From Rubricoccus marinus (GTDB lineage: Bacteria > Bacteroidota > Rhodothermia > Rhodothermales > Rubricoccaceae): a stretch of 64,000 nucleotides of DNA. Location: contig NZ_MQWB01000001.1 of assembly GCF_002257665.1 (NCBI RefSeq), positions 3,669,119 to 3,733,118 of the forward strand, in the 5' to 3' direction. The notes beneath the pieces were generated by a model. That model did not search any database, was not told where the DNA came from, and was given only the letters and a program-made list of their open reading frames with translations. Shown here piece by piece: positions 41,395 to 50,110 of this stretch (the first letter of the stretch is position 1; the number at the start of each line of letters is the position of its first letter). The position numbers and the translations under genes were made by a program.

Positions 41395-43653
41395 TCACCG
41401 GAGGATGACGAACTTGCCCGTCTCGGTCTCCCCGGAATCGAGGTCCTGGACGGAGAAGAGGTAGAGCCCGCTGGAGATGCGGAGCGAGTTGTCGGAGAGG
41501 ATGTCCCACGCGTGGACGCCGCCGGCAACGACGCGGTCGTCGGTGCTGAAGTCGTCGAACCAGCGGATGTCGCCGGTCGCCGTCTGCGCGTCGTGGTCCA
41601 TCTCGGCGACGATCTCGCCGGCGAGGGAGTAGACGCGGATCTGGGCGCGCTCCGGGAGATTGTAGAAGTAGAGCTTGCGCTGCGTGGAGAGCGGGCCGTC
41701 CCAGGCAGCCTGCACGCGGTACGGGTTGGGGAAGACGCCGGGCTTGTTGCCGGTGCCCGCCTCCGTTCCTGGGAAGACGCGGACGGCGTTGGTCGTCTTG
41801 GACGACTCCAGTGGGAGCAGGCCGCTGGCGGTGTCGCCCTCGTCGAAGGCGGTCACGGCGAAGGCGTACTGCCAGCCGTCCAAGAGGCCCGCCGCCTCAA
41901 AGCGGTAACGGTACTCGTTGGGGTCGCCCTCGAACGTCACCGGCGTGTCCAGGCGGATGGCGTCCAGCCCGTTGTTGAAGCCGACCTCGTTGCCGGGGTT
42001 GTCGTACTGCGCGATGAGCCCTGCGTCGCCGAGGATGTTGCCCGCGCGGTCGTCGCCCGGGTCCGAGCGGTAGACGCGGTAGCCCTCAAAGTCCACGCGG
42101 CCCGTCACGGGGTCCACGGACTGCTCGGCGAACTCGGTCCAGTAGAGGATGGCCTTGCCCTGCTCCAGCTCCACGCGGAGCTGCGGGCTGCTCGGCGGCT
42201 CGGGGATGAGGTAGCGGTCCAGGACGCCGTTGCCGTTGATGTCCTCGCCGGGGTCCAGGGCGCCGTTGTAGTTCGCGTCCTCGCCGGCGTAGGTCTCCTG
42301 CGCCCAGAACACGTTTGTGCGGAGGTTGGTGCGGGCCTCTGGCGTATCGGCCTCGCGGCCAACGGGGACGGTCTGGAACTGCTCAGGCTTGAGTGCGGCA
42401 ACCAGCGCGAAGGTGACCGTCACGCTCTCGCCAGAGGCGAGCGCCGCGAACGGGCCGACAGACGTGAGCCCGATCCAGTTGCCCGCCCCGATGGTGCCGT
42501 CGGTCTGCAGGCGGCCGATGCCCTGACCGCCGCCGTAGAAGGCGTCGCGGGCGTTCTCGTAGGCCGCGTCCGACGCGAACGCGGCGGGGTTGGGGTACGG
42601 CTGCTGCATGCGCTGGTAGCGCTCCAGGTCGTCCGCGGGGCGCGCGAGCGCGGGGTCCGGGTCGTTGCCGCCGAAGAGCCAGAAGCGCGGGTTCAGGCGC
42701 GGCTCGGGAAGCCCGAGGTCGCGGTACTGCTGCGCCACGTTGGGGTGGAAAAAGCGCTGCGCCGCCGGGCGCCCGGCGCTTCCGGGGTCGCTCCACTCCG
42801 CGCCCAGAAAGGCGATGGAGCCGTAGGTGTTCAGGCTCTCCTCCTGGCCGCCCGCGTTGAACGCGTAGGAGACGTACTGCGAGTCCGGGTTCGCGTTGGT
42901 GAGCGCGCCCGTCCCGCCCTCGTAGTCCGGGTAGCCGAGGATGCCTCTGGCGCCCTTGTTGAAGAAGGCGCCGCCGCCCTCGGTCGTGGTGACCACGTTG
43001 CGGACGACGAGGTCATCCCAGAGGCCGACCCAGATGTCGGTCAGCGGGCCGCCGCTCACGTTCGTGATCTCGTACTCCACGATCACGAAGTACTCCGTGA
43101 ACGGGAAGCTCCACGCGTAAGAGGTCTGCTGGACGCTCAGCCCGAGCTGGTTCTGCACGTCCGGCAGCGGCGTGTTCGTGCCGGGCAGGAGGGCGAGCGT
43201 GTCCGAGTACGCCGTGATGAAGTCCTGCTGGCTCGTCGCCAGAGGCGAGAAGAACGGCGAGGTCTGGAGCGAGGAGCGGCGCTGGAACGTGGCCTCTTGC
43301 GCAAACTCGAAGCCCGGCGCGCCGGGGGAGTAGCCTCCCGAGGAGGTCACGGCGCCGGTCCGGACGCTGACGACGCCGTCGGGGCGCCGCGCGCCGACCC
43401 ACAGGCCGGCCTCGAAGAGGTGCTCGATGCCGGAGTTGAGCGGGTACTCAAACGAGGGCAGCCCGCTCGGGTCGTTGGCGACGCCGGGCCGACCGAGCGT
43501 GCCCGCGTTGGTGACCGAGAGCCCGGTGTTGCCAACGTCGGTGGCGACGCGCTCGAAGGGCTGGGCGTCCGCGCTCAAAGGCGCGAGGAGCAGGGCCGCA
43601 AAGGGCACCGCCGTGAGGGCGGTCCGGCGGAGGGTATCGAGAGAGAAGACCAA
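41395..43653 (-). CDS. Large exported protein with FlgD-like C-terminal domain
   Basis: 752 residues; a TTG at 43653 gives a good signal peptide (LTAVPFAALLLAPLSADAQ), and no better in-frame ATG or GTG is nearby. The body alternates strands rich in Tyr, Trp and Gly (GLWVGARRPDG, NVSGGPLTDIWVGLWDDLV, EEPNYNG-like Asp/Asn loops such as EDANYNGALDPGEDINGNG that look calcium-binding). The last 90 residues (RKLYFYNLPERAQIRVYSLAGEIVAEMDH, SSGLYLFSV, GKFVILR) are FlgD/T9SS-sorting-like. Proteins of this build often sit beside TBDR and PorV-like genes in related phyla. Role unknown. Confidence 0.75.
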   Translation of the reverse strand: MVFSLDTLRRTALTAVPFAALLLAPLSADAQPFERVATDVGNTGLSVTNAGTLGRPGVANDPSGLPSFEYPLNSGIEHLFEAGLWVGARRPDGVVSVRTGAVTSSGGYSPGAPGFEFAQEATFQRRSSLQTSPFFSPLATSQQDFITAYSDTLALLPGTNTPLPDVQNQLGLSVQQTSYAWSFPFTEYFVIVEYEITNVSGGPLTDIWVGLWDDLVVRNVVTTTEGGGAFFNKGARGILGYPDYEGGTGALTNANPDSQYVSYAFNAGGQEESLNTYGSIAFLGAEWSDPGSAGRPAAQRFFHPNVAQQYRDLGLPEPRLNPRFWLFGGNDPDPALARPADDLERYQRMQQPYPNPAAFASDAAYENARDAFYGGGQGIGRLQTDGTIGAGNWIGLTSVGPFAALASGESVTVTFALVAALKPEQFQTVPVGREADTPEARTNLRTNVFWAQETYAGEDANYNGALDPGEDINGNGVLDRYLIPEPPSSPQLRVELEQGKAILYWTEFAEQSVDPVTGRVDFEGYRVYRSDPGDDRAGNILGDAGLIAQYDNPGNEVGFNNGLDAIRLDTPVTFEGDPNEYRYRFEAAGLLDGWQYAFAVTAFDEGDTASGLLPLESSKTTNAVRVFPGTEAGTGNKPGVFPNPYRVQAAWDGPLSTQRKLYFYNLPERAQIRVYSLAGEIVAEMDHDAQTATGDIRWFDDFSTDDRVVAGGVHAWDILSDNSLRISSGLYLFSVQDLDSGETETGKFVILR

Positions 43654-43792
43654 CGGAGGCGGGAGCGGAGCCGGCAGGAGAACAAGAGCTGCCGTCAGTA
43701 TCGCAGAATGCGTAAGGAGAGACGGCGAAGGTGAGATTGTCTTTCCGCAACCGGGAGGGCCATCTCACGTGCCCCGCCCGGAAACAAACGGG

Positions 43793-44974
43793 TTAGCGCG
43801 TGCGCACGACGGTCCGCGTCTGCACCGCGCCGCCCGTTTCGAGCCGCACGACGTAGACGCCAGAGGCGAGATCGGACCCGTCCAGCGTGACGGCGTGCTC
43901 GCCCGCGGCGTAAGGGCCGCTGGCGCTCATCACGTGGCGGCCGAGCACGTCCACCACGTCGAGCCGCACGTCGGCGGGCTCGTCCAGGCGGAAGCGCAGT
44001 GCCGTCGACTCGCGGAACGGGGAGGGCGCCGGCGCGAGCAGCGCCACACCCGCAGCCTCTGGCGCGGGTTCGTCGGCCACGACAACGAGCGTGAAGCTCG
44101 CCAGGACCGGCAGGTGGTCAGACGTGGACTCGCGGTAGTTCTGGATCGCCGCGACGAGCTCGCCGTAGCGGTCGCCAGAGGCGGGCAGGAAGCTCGCGGC
44201 GAGGTCCTGCGTGAACAGGAGGTGGTCCAGGGTGCTGCCGGACGTGCACGAGGAGTTCGAGCAGTAGGTCGGCGTGTTGGACTGGTTGAGCTCGCGCGTG
44301 GCGATGGTGTACGTCGCCGTGTCCGTGTAGTAGGGGCGGTACGGGGAGAGGCCGCCGGCGATGGACTGGTTGAGCTCGTCGTTGAAGTCGCCGAGGACGA
44401 TCAGGGCGCGGTTGTCATTCGCGAGCTGGTCCGTGTAGTTCTTCAGCGCCGCCGCCGCCCGCGAGCGCCGCCCGTAGCTGGCCTGGTCGCCGCAGCACTT
44501 CGCGTGGATGTTGATGATCTGCATCGACTGCACGGCGTCGCCCACGGTCACGCTCGCAAACATCTCGAACGGGTACCGATACGCGAAGTCGTTCTCGTTC
44601 TGCGTCAGGATGGAGCGCGTCGCGACGACCGTCACCACGTCGGGCTTGTAGATGTACGCGAGCCGCTGGTCGCCACCGAGGCGCGGCTCGGGGCCGAGGA
44701 TGCCTGCGTAGCCGTCCTGCTCCAGTTCCTGCACGAGGAGGTTAAAGTCGTTCACGTCTACGATCTCCTGGAGCGCCCACAGGTCGATGTCCGCCTGCCG
44801 GATCACCGCCGCGGCGTTGAGCCGCTGCTGCGTGCCGCCCGCGCCCGTCCCGAAGTTCTCGATGTTCCACGAGGCGACATCGAACGTGGCCTCGGTGCCG
44901 CGTGGGGCGATCGTCTGGGCGGTGGCGCCGCTGGCGACGAATACGAAAGAGACGAAAAGGGAGAACAGACGCAT
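43793..44974 (-). CDS. Secreted endonuclease/exonuclease/phosphatase-like protein with T9SS sorting domain
   Basis: 393 residues. The signal ends VASGATAQ. The EEP fold shows ASWNIENFG, the metal-binding Glu in LWALQEIVD, NIHAKCCGDQ, LGDFND and the final SDHLPVLASF with the catalytic Asp-His. An SNSSCTSGSTLDHLLFT loop is also typical. The C-terminal 75 residues (PAPSPFRESTALRFRLDEPADVRLDVVDVLGRHV, LASGVYVVRLETGG) are a T9SS type A domain. It probably cleaves nucleic acid or a phosphodiester outside the cell; the substrate is not determined by sequence. It is first in the leftward block down to 33,236. Confidence 0.85.
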   Translation of the reverse strand: MRLFSLFVSFVFVASGATAQTIAPRGTEATFDVASWNIENFGTGAGGTQQRLNAAAVIRQADIDLWALQEIVDVNDFNLLVQELEQDGYAGILGPEPRLGGDQRLAYIYKPDVVTVVATRSILTQNENDFAYRYPFEMFASVTVGDAVQSMQIINIHAKCCGDQASYGRRSRAAAALKNYTDQLANDNRALIVLGDFNDELNQSIAGGLSPYRPYYTDTATYTIATRELNQSNTPTYCSNSSCTSGSTLDHLLFTQDLAASFLPASGDRYGELVAAIQNYRESTSDHLPVLASFTLVVVADEPAPEAAGVALLAPAPSPFRESTALRFRLDEPADVRLDVVDVLGRHVMSASGPYAAGEHAVTLDGSDLASGVYVVRLETGGAVQTRTVVRTR

Positions 44975-45171
44975 CGAAAGCGGAGCGGTGGGGCCTTCGA
45001 ATGTATGCGGTCAAGTGCGCGAGTCCAGACCGTTCCCCTCTTCTTCGCGTAGCGCTTCCAGGGCGCCAGAGGCCGCGCGCCGGGCGGCGCTCCCGCGGGG
45101 AGACCGGCCTCTGGCGAAAAGCGGTCGCGGCAGAGGCTCGCGCCAGAGGCCGCCGTCGCGGGAGGCTGCGC

Positions 45172-45179
45172 TAGCTTGC
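45172..45179 (+). promoter_or_regulatory. Putative -7 box (TAGCTTGC)
   Basis: TAGCTTGC lies 21 bases before the aroQ ATG at 45200. Confidence 0.4.
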
Positions 45180-45199
45180 CGCCCCTCTCCCCGCACAGG

Positions 45200-45637
45200 A
45201 TGTCTTCCCGCCCTGCCGTTCTCGTCCTCAACGGCCCCAACCTGAACCGCCTCGGGATCCGCGAGCCGGAGATCTACGGCGCGATGACGCTGGCGGATCT
45301 CGAAACCGGCCTGCGCGCGGACTTTCCCGACCTCACGCTCCGCTTCGAGCAGCACAACAGCGAAGCCGGCCTGATCGACGCGCTGCACGCCGCGGACACC
45401 GTGGAGACGGCCGGCATCGTGCTCAACGCCGCAGGCTACACCCACACGTCGGTCGTCCTGCGCGATGCCATCTCGTCGATCTCCACGCCCGTCGTGGAGG
45501 TCCACATCTCCAACGTGTACGCCCGCGAGTCCTTCCGTCACACGTCGCTGATCGCGGCGGTCTGCTCGGGCGTGATCGCGGGCTTCGGCGTGGAGAGCTA
45601 CCGGATGGCGGTACGGCACTTCGCGGACCGGCCGTGA
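45200..45637 (+). CDS. aroQ: 3-dehydroquinate dehydratase, type II
   Basis: 145 residues, the normal length. It makes 3-dehydroshikimate from 3-dehydroquinate in the shikimate pathway and forms a dodecamer. The type II signature is complete: VLNGPNLNRLGIREPEIYG (catalytic Arg and Tyr), FEQHNSEAGLIDAL, LNAAGYTHTSVVLRDAI and VEVHISNVYARESFRHTS (catalytic His). Its TGA overlaps the GTG of murJ by 4 bases, so the two are coupled. There is no iterated 9-mer inside the gene. Confidence 0.96.
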   Translation: MSSRPAVLVLNGPNLNRLGIREPEIYGAMTLADLETGLRADFPDLTLRFEQHNSEAGLIDALHAADTVETAGIVLNAAGYTHTSVVLRDAISSISTPVVEVHISNVYARESFRHTSLIAAVCSGVIAGFGVESYRMAVRHFADRP

Positions 45638-47535
45638 GCAGCACCCCCCACGACGGCACCGCGCCAGAGGGCGAGCCGCTCGACGCCTCTGGCGGCCCGG
45701 GCGCCGTCTCCGAGGATTCCGAGTCCACGCCAGAGGCTGACGTGGAGGCGGCGATGGACGCCGAGGCATCGCACGGAGATGCTCCGCCAGAGGCGAGCGG
45801 CACCGCTTCAGGCAGCGACGGCCCGGGCAGCGCTGAAACGGCTACGCCAAAGGCCTCTGGCGCGGGCAGCGCGGCCGGCCTCGTGGCGGCGGGCATTTTC
45901 GCGAGCCGCGTTATCGGGCTCGTCCGCGACCGCATCATCGGCTACTTCTTTGGCGTCGGCGCGTTCTCAGACGTGTACCGGCTGGGGCTGCGGGCGCCGA
46001 ACCTGCTGCAGAACCTGCTCGGCGAGGGCACGCTCTCGGCGGCGTTTATCCCCATCTACAGCCGGATGGTGGAGAACGGGCGCGAGGAAGACGCCGGGCG
46101 CTTTGCCGGCGCGGTCCTCGGGCTCCTGGCGGTCGTCGCGTTCGGCGTCGCGCTCTTGGGCGTCATCTTCGCGGACGCCATCGTCGGCGTGCTCCAGCCG
46201 GGCTGGCTGGGCGACGCCGAGGCCTTCGCCAGAGGCGAGATCGCGGTCAACCGCTACGATTTGGCGGTGGCGGTCGTGCGGCTGGCCTTCCCGATGACGG
46301 CCGTTTTGGTGCTGAGCGCGTGGGCGCTGGGCATCCTCAACAGCCACCGGAAGTTCCTCCTGTCGTACTTCGCGCCTGTGGCCTGGAACGTGGCGCTGCT
46401 CGTCGCGCTCGGCATCGGCGCGTACCTGTACTTCGACGACCCGCTGGCGGTGGGCGCGCTCGACGTGGTCCCGACGGACGCGCTCTCGAAGCTGCTGATC
46501 GCGCTGTTCATCGGCGGCGTCGCAGGCGGCGTGCTCCAGTTCGGCGTCCAACTGCCGACGGTTTTTCGCGTGATGAAGGGCTTCCGCCTGAGCGTCTCCA
46601 CAGCCGTTCCAGGCGTGAAGGAAGGCATCAAGGCGTTCGTGCCCGTCGTCCTTGGCCGCGGCGCGTACCAGCTCTCGGGCTACCTCGATGTTTTCCTCTC
46701 CAGCTTCCTGGCCGCTGGCGCCCTCGCGGCGCTGGGCTACGCGCAGACGCTGTACCTCCTCCCGATCTCGCTGTTCGGCATGAGCGTGGCCGCGAGCGAG
46801 CTCCCCGAGCTTTCGCGCATCTCGAAAACGGAGTTGAGCACGTTCCTGGAGCGCGTGCGCGGCTCGCTGGGCCAGATCCTCTACCTCGTCATCCCGACGG
46901 TCGTGGGCTACCTCGCGTTCGGGTACTTGGTGGTGGGCGTGCTCTACCAAACCGGCAGCTTTGGCGTGGACGATACGTGGCTCGTCTACCTCGTCCTCGC
47001 GGCCTACACCGTCGGTCTGGCCGCGACGACCGCCAGCCGGCTGCTACAGAACGCGTTTTACGCGCTGGACGACACCAAAACGCCCGCGCGCATCGCGGTC
47101 TGGCGCGTGGTCATCTCCGCCATCGTCGGCTCGGCGCTGATGATCGTGTTCGACCGCCTGAGCGTGTTCGAGGTCATCGGCGTGGCGAGCGAGGGCGAGC
47201 CGCTGCGGATGGGCGCGGTCGGCCTCGCGTTGGGCTCGGCCGCTGGCGGCTGGATCGAACTCTGGCGGCTCGTGCGCGCGCTCAAAAAGCAGGCGCCGGA
47301 CTTCACATTGCCGTGGGGCCGCGCGGGCCGCATGACAGGCCTCGCGCTTCTGGCGGCCGTCCCGGCGGGCCTGATCTACGCCTTCGTTCCGGTCGACATT
47401 CTGCCCATCTGGCTGTACGGCGCGGGCGTGCTGGCCGTCTTCGGCTTCGGCTACCTCGCGCTGGGCCACGCGCTGAGCTTCCCCGAAGGCGACGCGTGGA
47501 CGGGCAAGTTCCTGCGCCGCCTGAAGCGGTCCTAG
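45634..47535 (+). CDS. murJ: Lipid II flippase MurJ with long N-terminal extension
   Basis: 633 residues from the GTG that overlaps the aroQ stop (GTGA). The MurJ/MviN core begins near residue 76 (GLVAAGIFASRVIGLVRDRIIGYFFGVG) and has about 13 helices with conserved DVYRLGLRAPNLLQNLLGEGTLSAAFIP. It moves lipid II across the inner membrane for peptidoglycan synthesis. The first 75 residues are an acidic, Ala/Ser/Gly/Pro-rich tail not found in usual MurJ. It is encoded by DNA with five iterated 9-mers in about 200 bases (read PEG, ASG, PEA, PEAS, ASG). An alternative is a later start nearer residue 76. Confidence 0.9.
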   Translation: MSSTPHDGTAPEGEPLDASGGPGAVSEDSESTPEADVEAAMDAEASHGDAPPEASGTASGSDGPGSAETATPKASGAGSAAGLVAAGIFASRVIGLVRDRIIGYFFGVGAFSDVYRLGLRAPNLLQNLLGEGTLSAAFIPIYSRMVENGREEDAGRFAGAVLGLLAVVAFGVALLGVIFADAIVGVLQPGWLGDAEAFARGEIAVNRYDLAVAVVRLAFPMTAVLVLSAWALGILNSHRKFLLSYFAPVAWNVALLVALGIGAYLYFDDPLAVGALDVVPTDALSKLLIALFIGGVAGGVLQFGVQLPTVFRVMKGFRLSVSTAVPGVKEGIKAFVPVVLGRGAYQLSGYLDVFLSSFLAAGALAALGYAQTLYLLPISLFGMSVAASELPELSRISKTELSTFLERVRGSLGQILYLVIPTVVGYLAFGYLVVGVLYQTGSFGVDDTWLVYLVLAAYTVGLAATTASRLLQNAFYALDDTKTPARIAVWRVVISAIVGSALMIVFDRLSVFEVIGVASEGEPLRMGAVGLALGSAAGGWIELWRLVRALKKQAPDFTLPWGRAGRMTGLALLAAVPAGLIYAFVPVDILPIWLYGAGVLAVFGFGYLALGHALSFPEGDAWTGKFLRRLKRS

Positions 47536-47638
47536 CGCCAGAGGCCTTCCGCGCCAGAGGCTTCTGGCGCGGAGCAGACGCCCGGTGGGCATCGGCCCGC
47601 AGCGCGGGCTCCAGGGAGTTTTGCGCCGCGGGAGGCGG

Positions 47639-48112
47639 TTACCGCGAGGGCGGGCACCCTGCCTGGGCCTTGCGCTCTTCTTCGGAGAGGTCAGCCTCCT
47701 CGTCCCCCGTGACGTGTCCGTACACGCCAGGGCCGTCGGCGTCGGTGAGCGTGAGGAGCGTCCCGTCGTACTCGGCGCGGTAGGACATGCCGTCAACGGT
47801 CAGGTTGTCCCCGTCGAGGGCGTACTCCACAGACGCTTGCATGGGGCGGCTGCCAGCGTAGGTGCTAAGGCCTTCCTCGCCGAACGAGGCTTCCTCGTCG
47901 AGCGGAGTCATCCCGGAGCAGTGCAGCCAGTAACCAGCTTCGAGATCGGAGACCGAGAGCGGGGTGGCCGCTGGTGCGGGCTCCGCGGGTTCTGGGTCGG
48001 CCACTACTGCGGCGTTGTCGGTTGCGGGTGAGCCCGTGGCGTCGTCCACCGCCGCGTCGTCGGCGCAGGCGGCAAGGGAGAACGTGAGGGACAGCAGAAG
48101 CAGGAGTCGCAT
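47639..48112 (-). CDS. Small acidic lipoprotein
   Basis: 157 residues. The signal LSLTFSLAACADD has its lipobox Cys at 16. An Asp/Ala/Pro-rich linker (residues 17-50) precedes a domain with GYWLHCSGMTPLDEE, SVEYALDGDNLTVDGMSYRAEYDGTLLTLTD. It looks like a small beta-sheet domain of the lipocalin-like or copper-resistance NlpE-like type, but I cannot assign it. A further Cys (AQAGCPPSR) ends the chain. It is convergent with murJ and divergent from the M49-type gene. Confidence 0.65.
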   Translation of the reverse strand: MRLLLLLSLTFSLAACADDAAVDDATGSPATDNAAVVADPEPAEPAPAATPLSVSDLEAGYWLHCSGMTPLDEEASFGEEGLSTYAGSRPMQASVEYALDGDNLTVDGMSYRAEYDGTLLTLTDADGPGVYGHVTGDEEADLSEEERKAQAGCPPSR

Positions 48113-48283
48113 AGAGATGAGGGTAAGGGAACGGGCGGTCGTCGCTCGCGAGGCGAATATCTACCTGAAGCGCGGCTTCTTGCGACGCGGGGCGTGCCCC
48201 TCTCGCGCCAGAGGCCTTTGGCGACGGTTTCAGCGGGCGCTTCCTTGGGGCCGGGCTTCCCATCGGCTGGAACGCCCCGTCGT

Positions 48284-48291
48284 AGGTTTCA
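48284..48291 (+). promoter_or_regulatory. Putative -7 box (TAGGTTTC)
   Basis: TAGGTTTC matches TAnnTTTG at seven positions and lies 26 bases before the ATG at 48317. Confidence 0.45.
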
Positions 48292-48316
48292 GGCAAATCC
48301 CCACCCGAAGCCCACG

Positions 48317-50023
48317 ATGAAGCCCTTTTTGCTCTTTCTGCCGCTGGCGGCGCTCGCCGTGCTCGCGGGCTGCCGCGCCGAGAGCGCGCCCGCCGTGAGC
48401 CCTACCGCCACGACCGACGGCCTGACGCCCCAGGAGGACTCCGTCCTCGTCGCCAAGCTCGCGCAGTACACAACGGTGCGGCTGGACGCCGACCTCTCGG
48501 GGCTCAGCGACAGCACGCGCCAGATGATTCCGTTGCTGATCCAAGCCGCCGAGGCCATGGATGAGGTGTTCTGGATGCAGGCCTACCCCGGCGACAAGGA
48601 CTCGCTGCTCGCGAGCCTGGACAGCGAGGCCGCCAGGCGCTACGTGATGATCAACTACGGGCCGTGGGACCGCCTGGACGGCAACGCGCCGTTCCTGCCG
48701 GGCGTCGGGCCGAAGCCACTGGGGGCCAACCTCTACCCGCGCGGCGCCACGCCAGAGGCCATCCGTGAGGCGGCCGATCTCTACCCGGAGCGCGACCTGC
48801 TCGGGTTGTACACCGTTGTCCGGCGCAACGCCAGAGGCCGCCTGAACGGGACGCCGTACCACGTCGCCTTTGCCGAGCAGCACGAACGCGCGGCGGGCCT
48901 CTTGCGGCGCGCTGCCGCGCTCGCGCAGGACGCGGGGCTCAAGACCTACCTGGAGCTCCGCGCCGACGCGCTGGAGACGGGCAACTACCAGCCCAGCGAC
49001 CTCGCGTGGATGGACATGAAGACGAACCCGCTCGACGTGGTGATCGGCCCCATCGAGACGTACGAGGACCAGCTGATGGGCTTCAAGGCGGCGCACGAGG
49101 CGTACGTGCTGCTCAAGGACCCCGAGTGGAGCGCGCGCTTGCAGCGCTACGCCGAACTCCTGCCCGAGCTTCAGCGCGGCCTCCCGGTGGATAGCACCTA
49201 CAAGACCGAAACGCCCGGGACCGACGCCGACCTCGGCGCCTACGACGTGCTCTACGTCGGCGGAGATGCGAACGCGGGCTCCAAGACCATCGCGATCAAC
49301 CTGCCCAACGATGAGGAGGTGCAGCTCCAGAAGGGCAGCCGCCGGTTGCAGCTCAAAAACGCGATGCGCGCCAAGTTCGACCGCATTCTGCGGCCCATTA
49401 CGGAAGAGCTCATCGTAGAGGAGCAACGGGCCAACGTGACGTTCGACGCCTTTTTCGGCAACACGATGTTCCACGAGGTGGCGCACGGGCTGGGCATCAA
49501 GAACACGGTCTCGGGCAACGGGACCGTCCGCGAGGCGCTGCGCGACAACGCGAGCGCGATCGAGGAGGGCAAGGCCGACGTGCTGGGCCTCTACATGGTC
49601 ACGAGCCTGATCGAGCGCGGCGAGTGGACCGAGGCGACGCTAGAGGACCACTACGTCACCTTCGTGGCGTCCATCTTCCGCAGCGTCCGCTTTGGGGCGA
49701 GCAGCGCGCACGGCCGCGCCAACCTCGTGCGCTTCAACTACTTCGTCGAGAAGGGCGCCATCGTGCAAGAGGACGACGGCCGCTGGCGCGTCGTGCTCGA
49801 GAAAATGGCCGAGGCCACCGACGGCCTCTCCCGCGACCTGCTGATGCTCCAGGGCGACGGCGACTACGACGCGACCGCCGCCTTCGCGGCGACCTACGGC
49901 GAGATGACGCCTGCGCTGACCGCGAGCCTGGAGCAGCTCGCCGCGGCGGGCATCCCGGTGGATGTCGTCTTCGAGCAGGGCGTGGACGTGCTGGGCCTCT
50001 CGCCAGAGGCCTCTGGCGAATGA
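48317..50023 (+). CDS. M49-like (dipeptidyl-peptidase III family) zinc peptidase, lipoprotein
   Basis: 568 residues from the ATG at 48317. The lipoprotein signal is LAALAVLAGCRAE, with Cys near residue 19. The catalytic region shows MFHEVAHGLGIKN and, about 35 residues on, AIEEGKADVLGLYM. The HExxH and EExKAD arrangement matches bacterial relatives of M49, whose classical members have HELLGH. It probably trims peptides in the periplasm. The last codons read through two reversed 9-mers (SPEASGE), so the stop lies against the repeat and the following REP-like region. Confidence 0.82.
   Translation: MKPFLLFLPLAALAVLAGCRAESAPAVSPTATTDGLTPQEDSVLVAKLAQYTTVRLDADLSGLSDSTRQMIPLLIQAAEAMDEVFWMQAYPGDKDSLLASLDSEAARRYVMINYGPWDRLDGNAPFLPGVGPKPLGANLYPRGATPEAIREAADLYPERDLLGLYTVVRRNARGRLNGTPYHVAFAEQHERAAGLLRRAAALAQDAGLKTYLELRADALETGNYQPSDLAWMDMKTNPLDVVIGPIETYEDQLMGFKAAHEAYVLLKDPEWSARLQRYAELLPELQRGLPVDSTYKTETPGTDADLGAYDVLYVGGDANAGSKTIAINLPNDEEVQLQKGSRRLQLKNAMRAKFDRILRPITEELIVEEQRANVTFDAFFGNTMFHEVAHGLGIKNTVSGNGTVREALRDNASAIEEGKADVLGLYMVTSLIERGEWTEATLEDHYVTFVASIFRSVRFGASSAHGRANLVRFNYFVEKGAIVQEDDGRWRVVLEKMAEATDGLSRDLLMLQGDGDYDATAAFAATYGEMTPALTASLEQLAAAGIPVDVVFEQGVDVLGLSPEASGE
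50001..50018. repeat. Iterated palindrome at the very end of a coding region
   Basis: CGCCAGAGGCCTCTGGCG read in frame as the last residues of the peptidase; the TGA follows 2 bases later. Confidence 0.9.
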
Positions 50024-50026
50024 TCC

Positions 50027-50051
50027 GTAGGGACACACCGCTGGTGTGTCC
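50027..50051 (+). repeat. REP-like element with GTAG head (left member)
   Basis: GTAG is followed by arms GGACACACC (50031-50039) and GGTGTGTCC (50043-50051) with loop GCT. GTAG at the foot of an imperfect hairpin is the mark of REP elements mobilised by RAYT transposases. Confidence 0.7.
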
Positions 50052-50061
50052 GCTCGATGCT

Positions 50062-50092
50062 GGCGATGCGCCAGGGGCCTCGGCGCATCGCC
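50062..50092. repeat. Hairpin between the two REP-like elements
   Basis: GGCGATGCGCC (50062-50072) pairs with GGCGCATCGCC (50082-50092) around a 9-base loop. Confidence 0.75.
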
Positions 50093-50110
50093 AGAGGCTG
50101 TGGCACCGAA

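Noticed and set aside
41395-43653. Calling the FlgD-like tail proof of a flagellar protein
   Set aside because: The C-terminal domain also occurs in T9SS-sorted proteins, and no flagellar genes are in the window.
40699-43734. A 1,011-codon rightward open frame (and similar ones at 39102-41408 and 28803-30902)
   Set aside because: Antisense to recognisable exported proteins; their existence only reflects high GC content.
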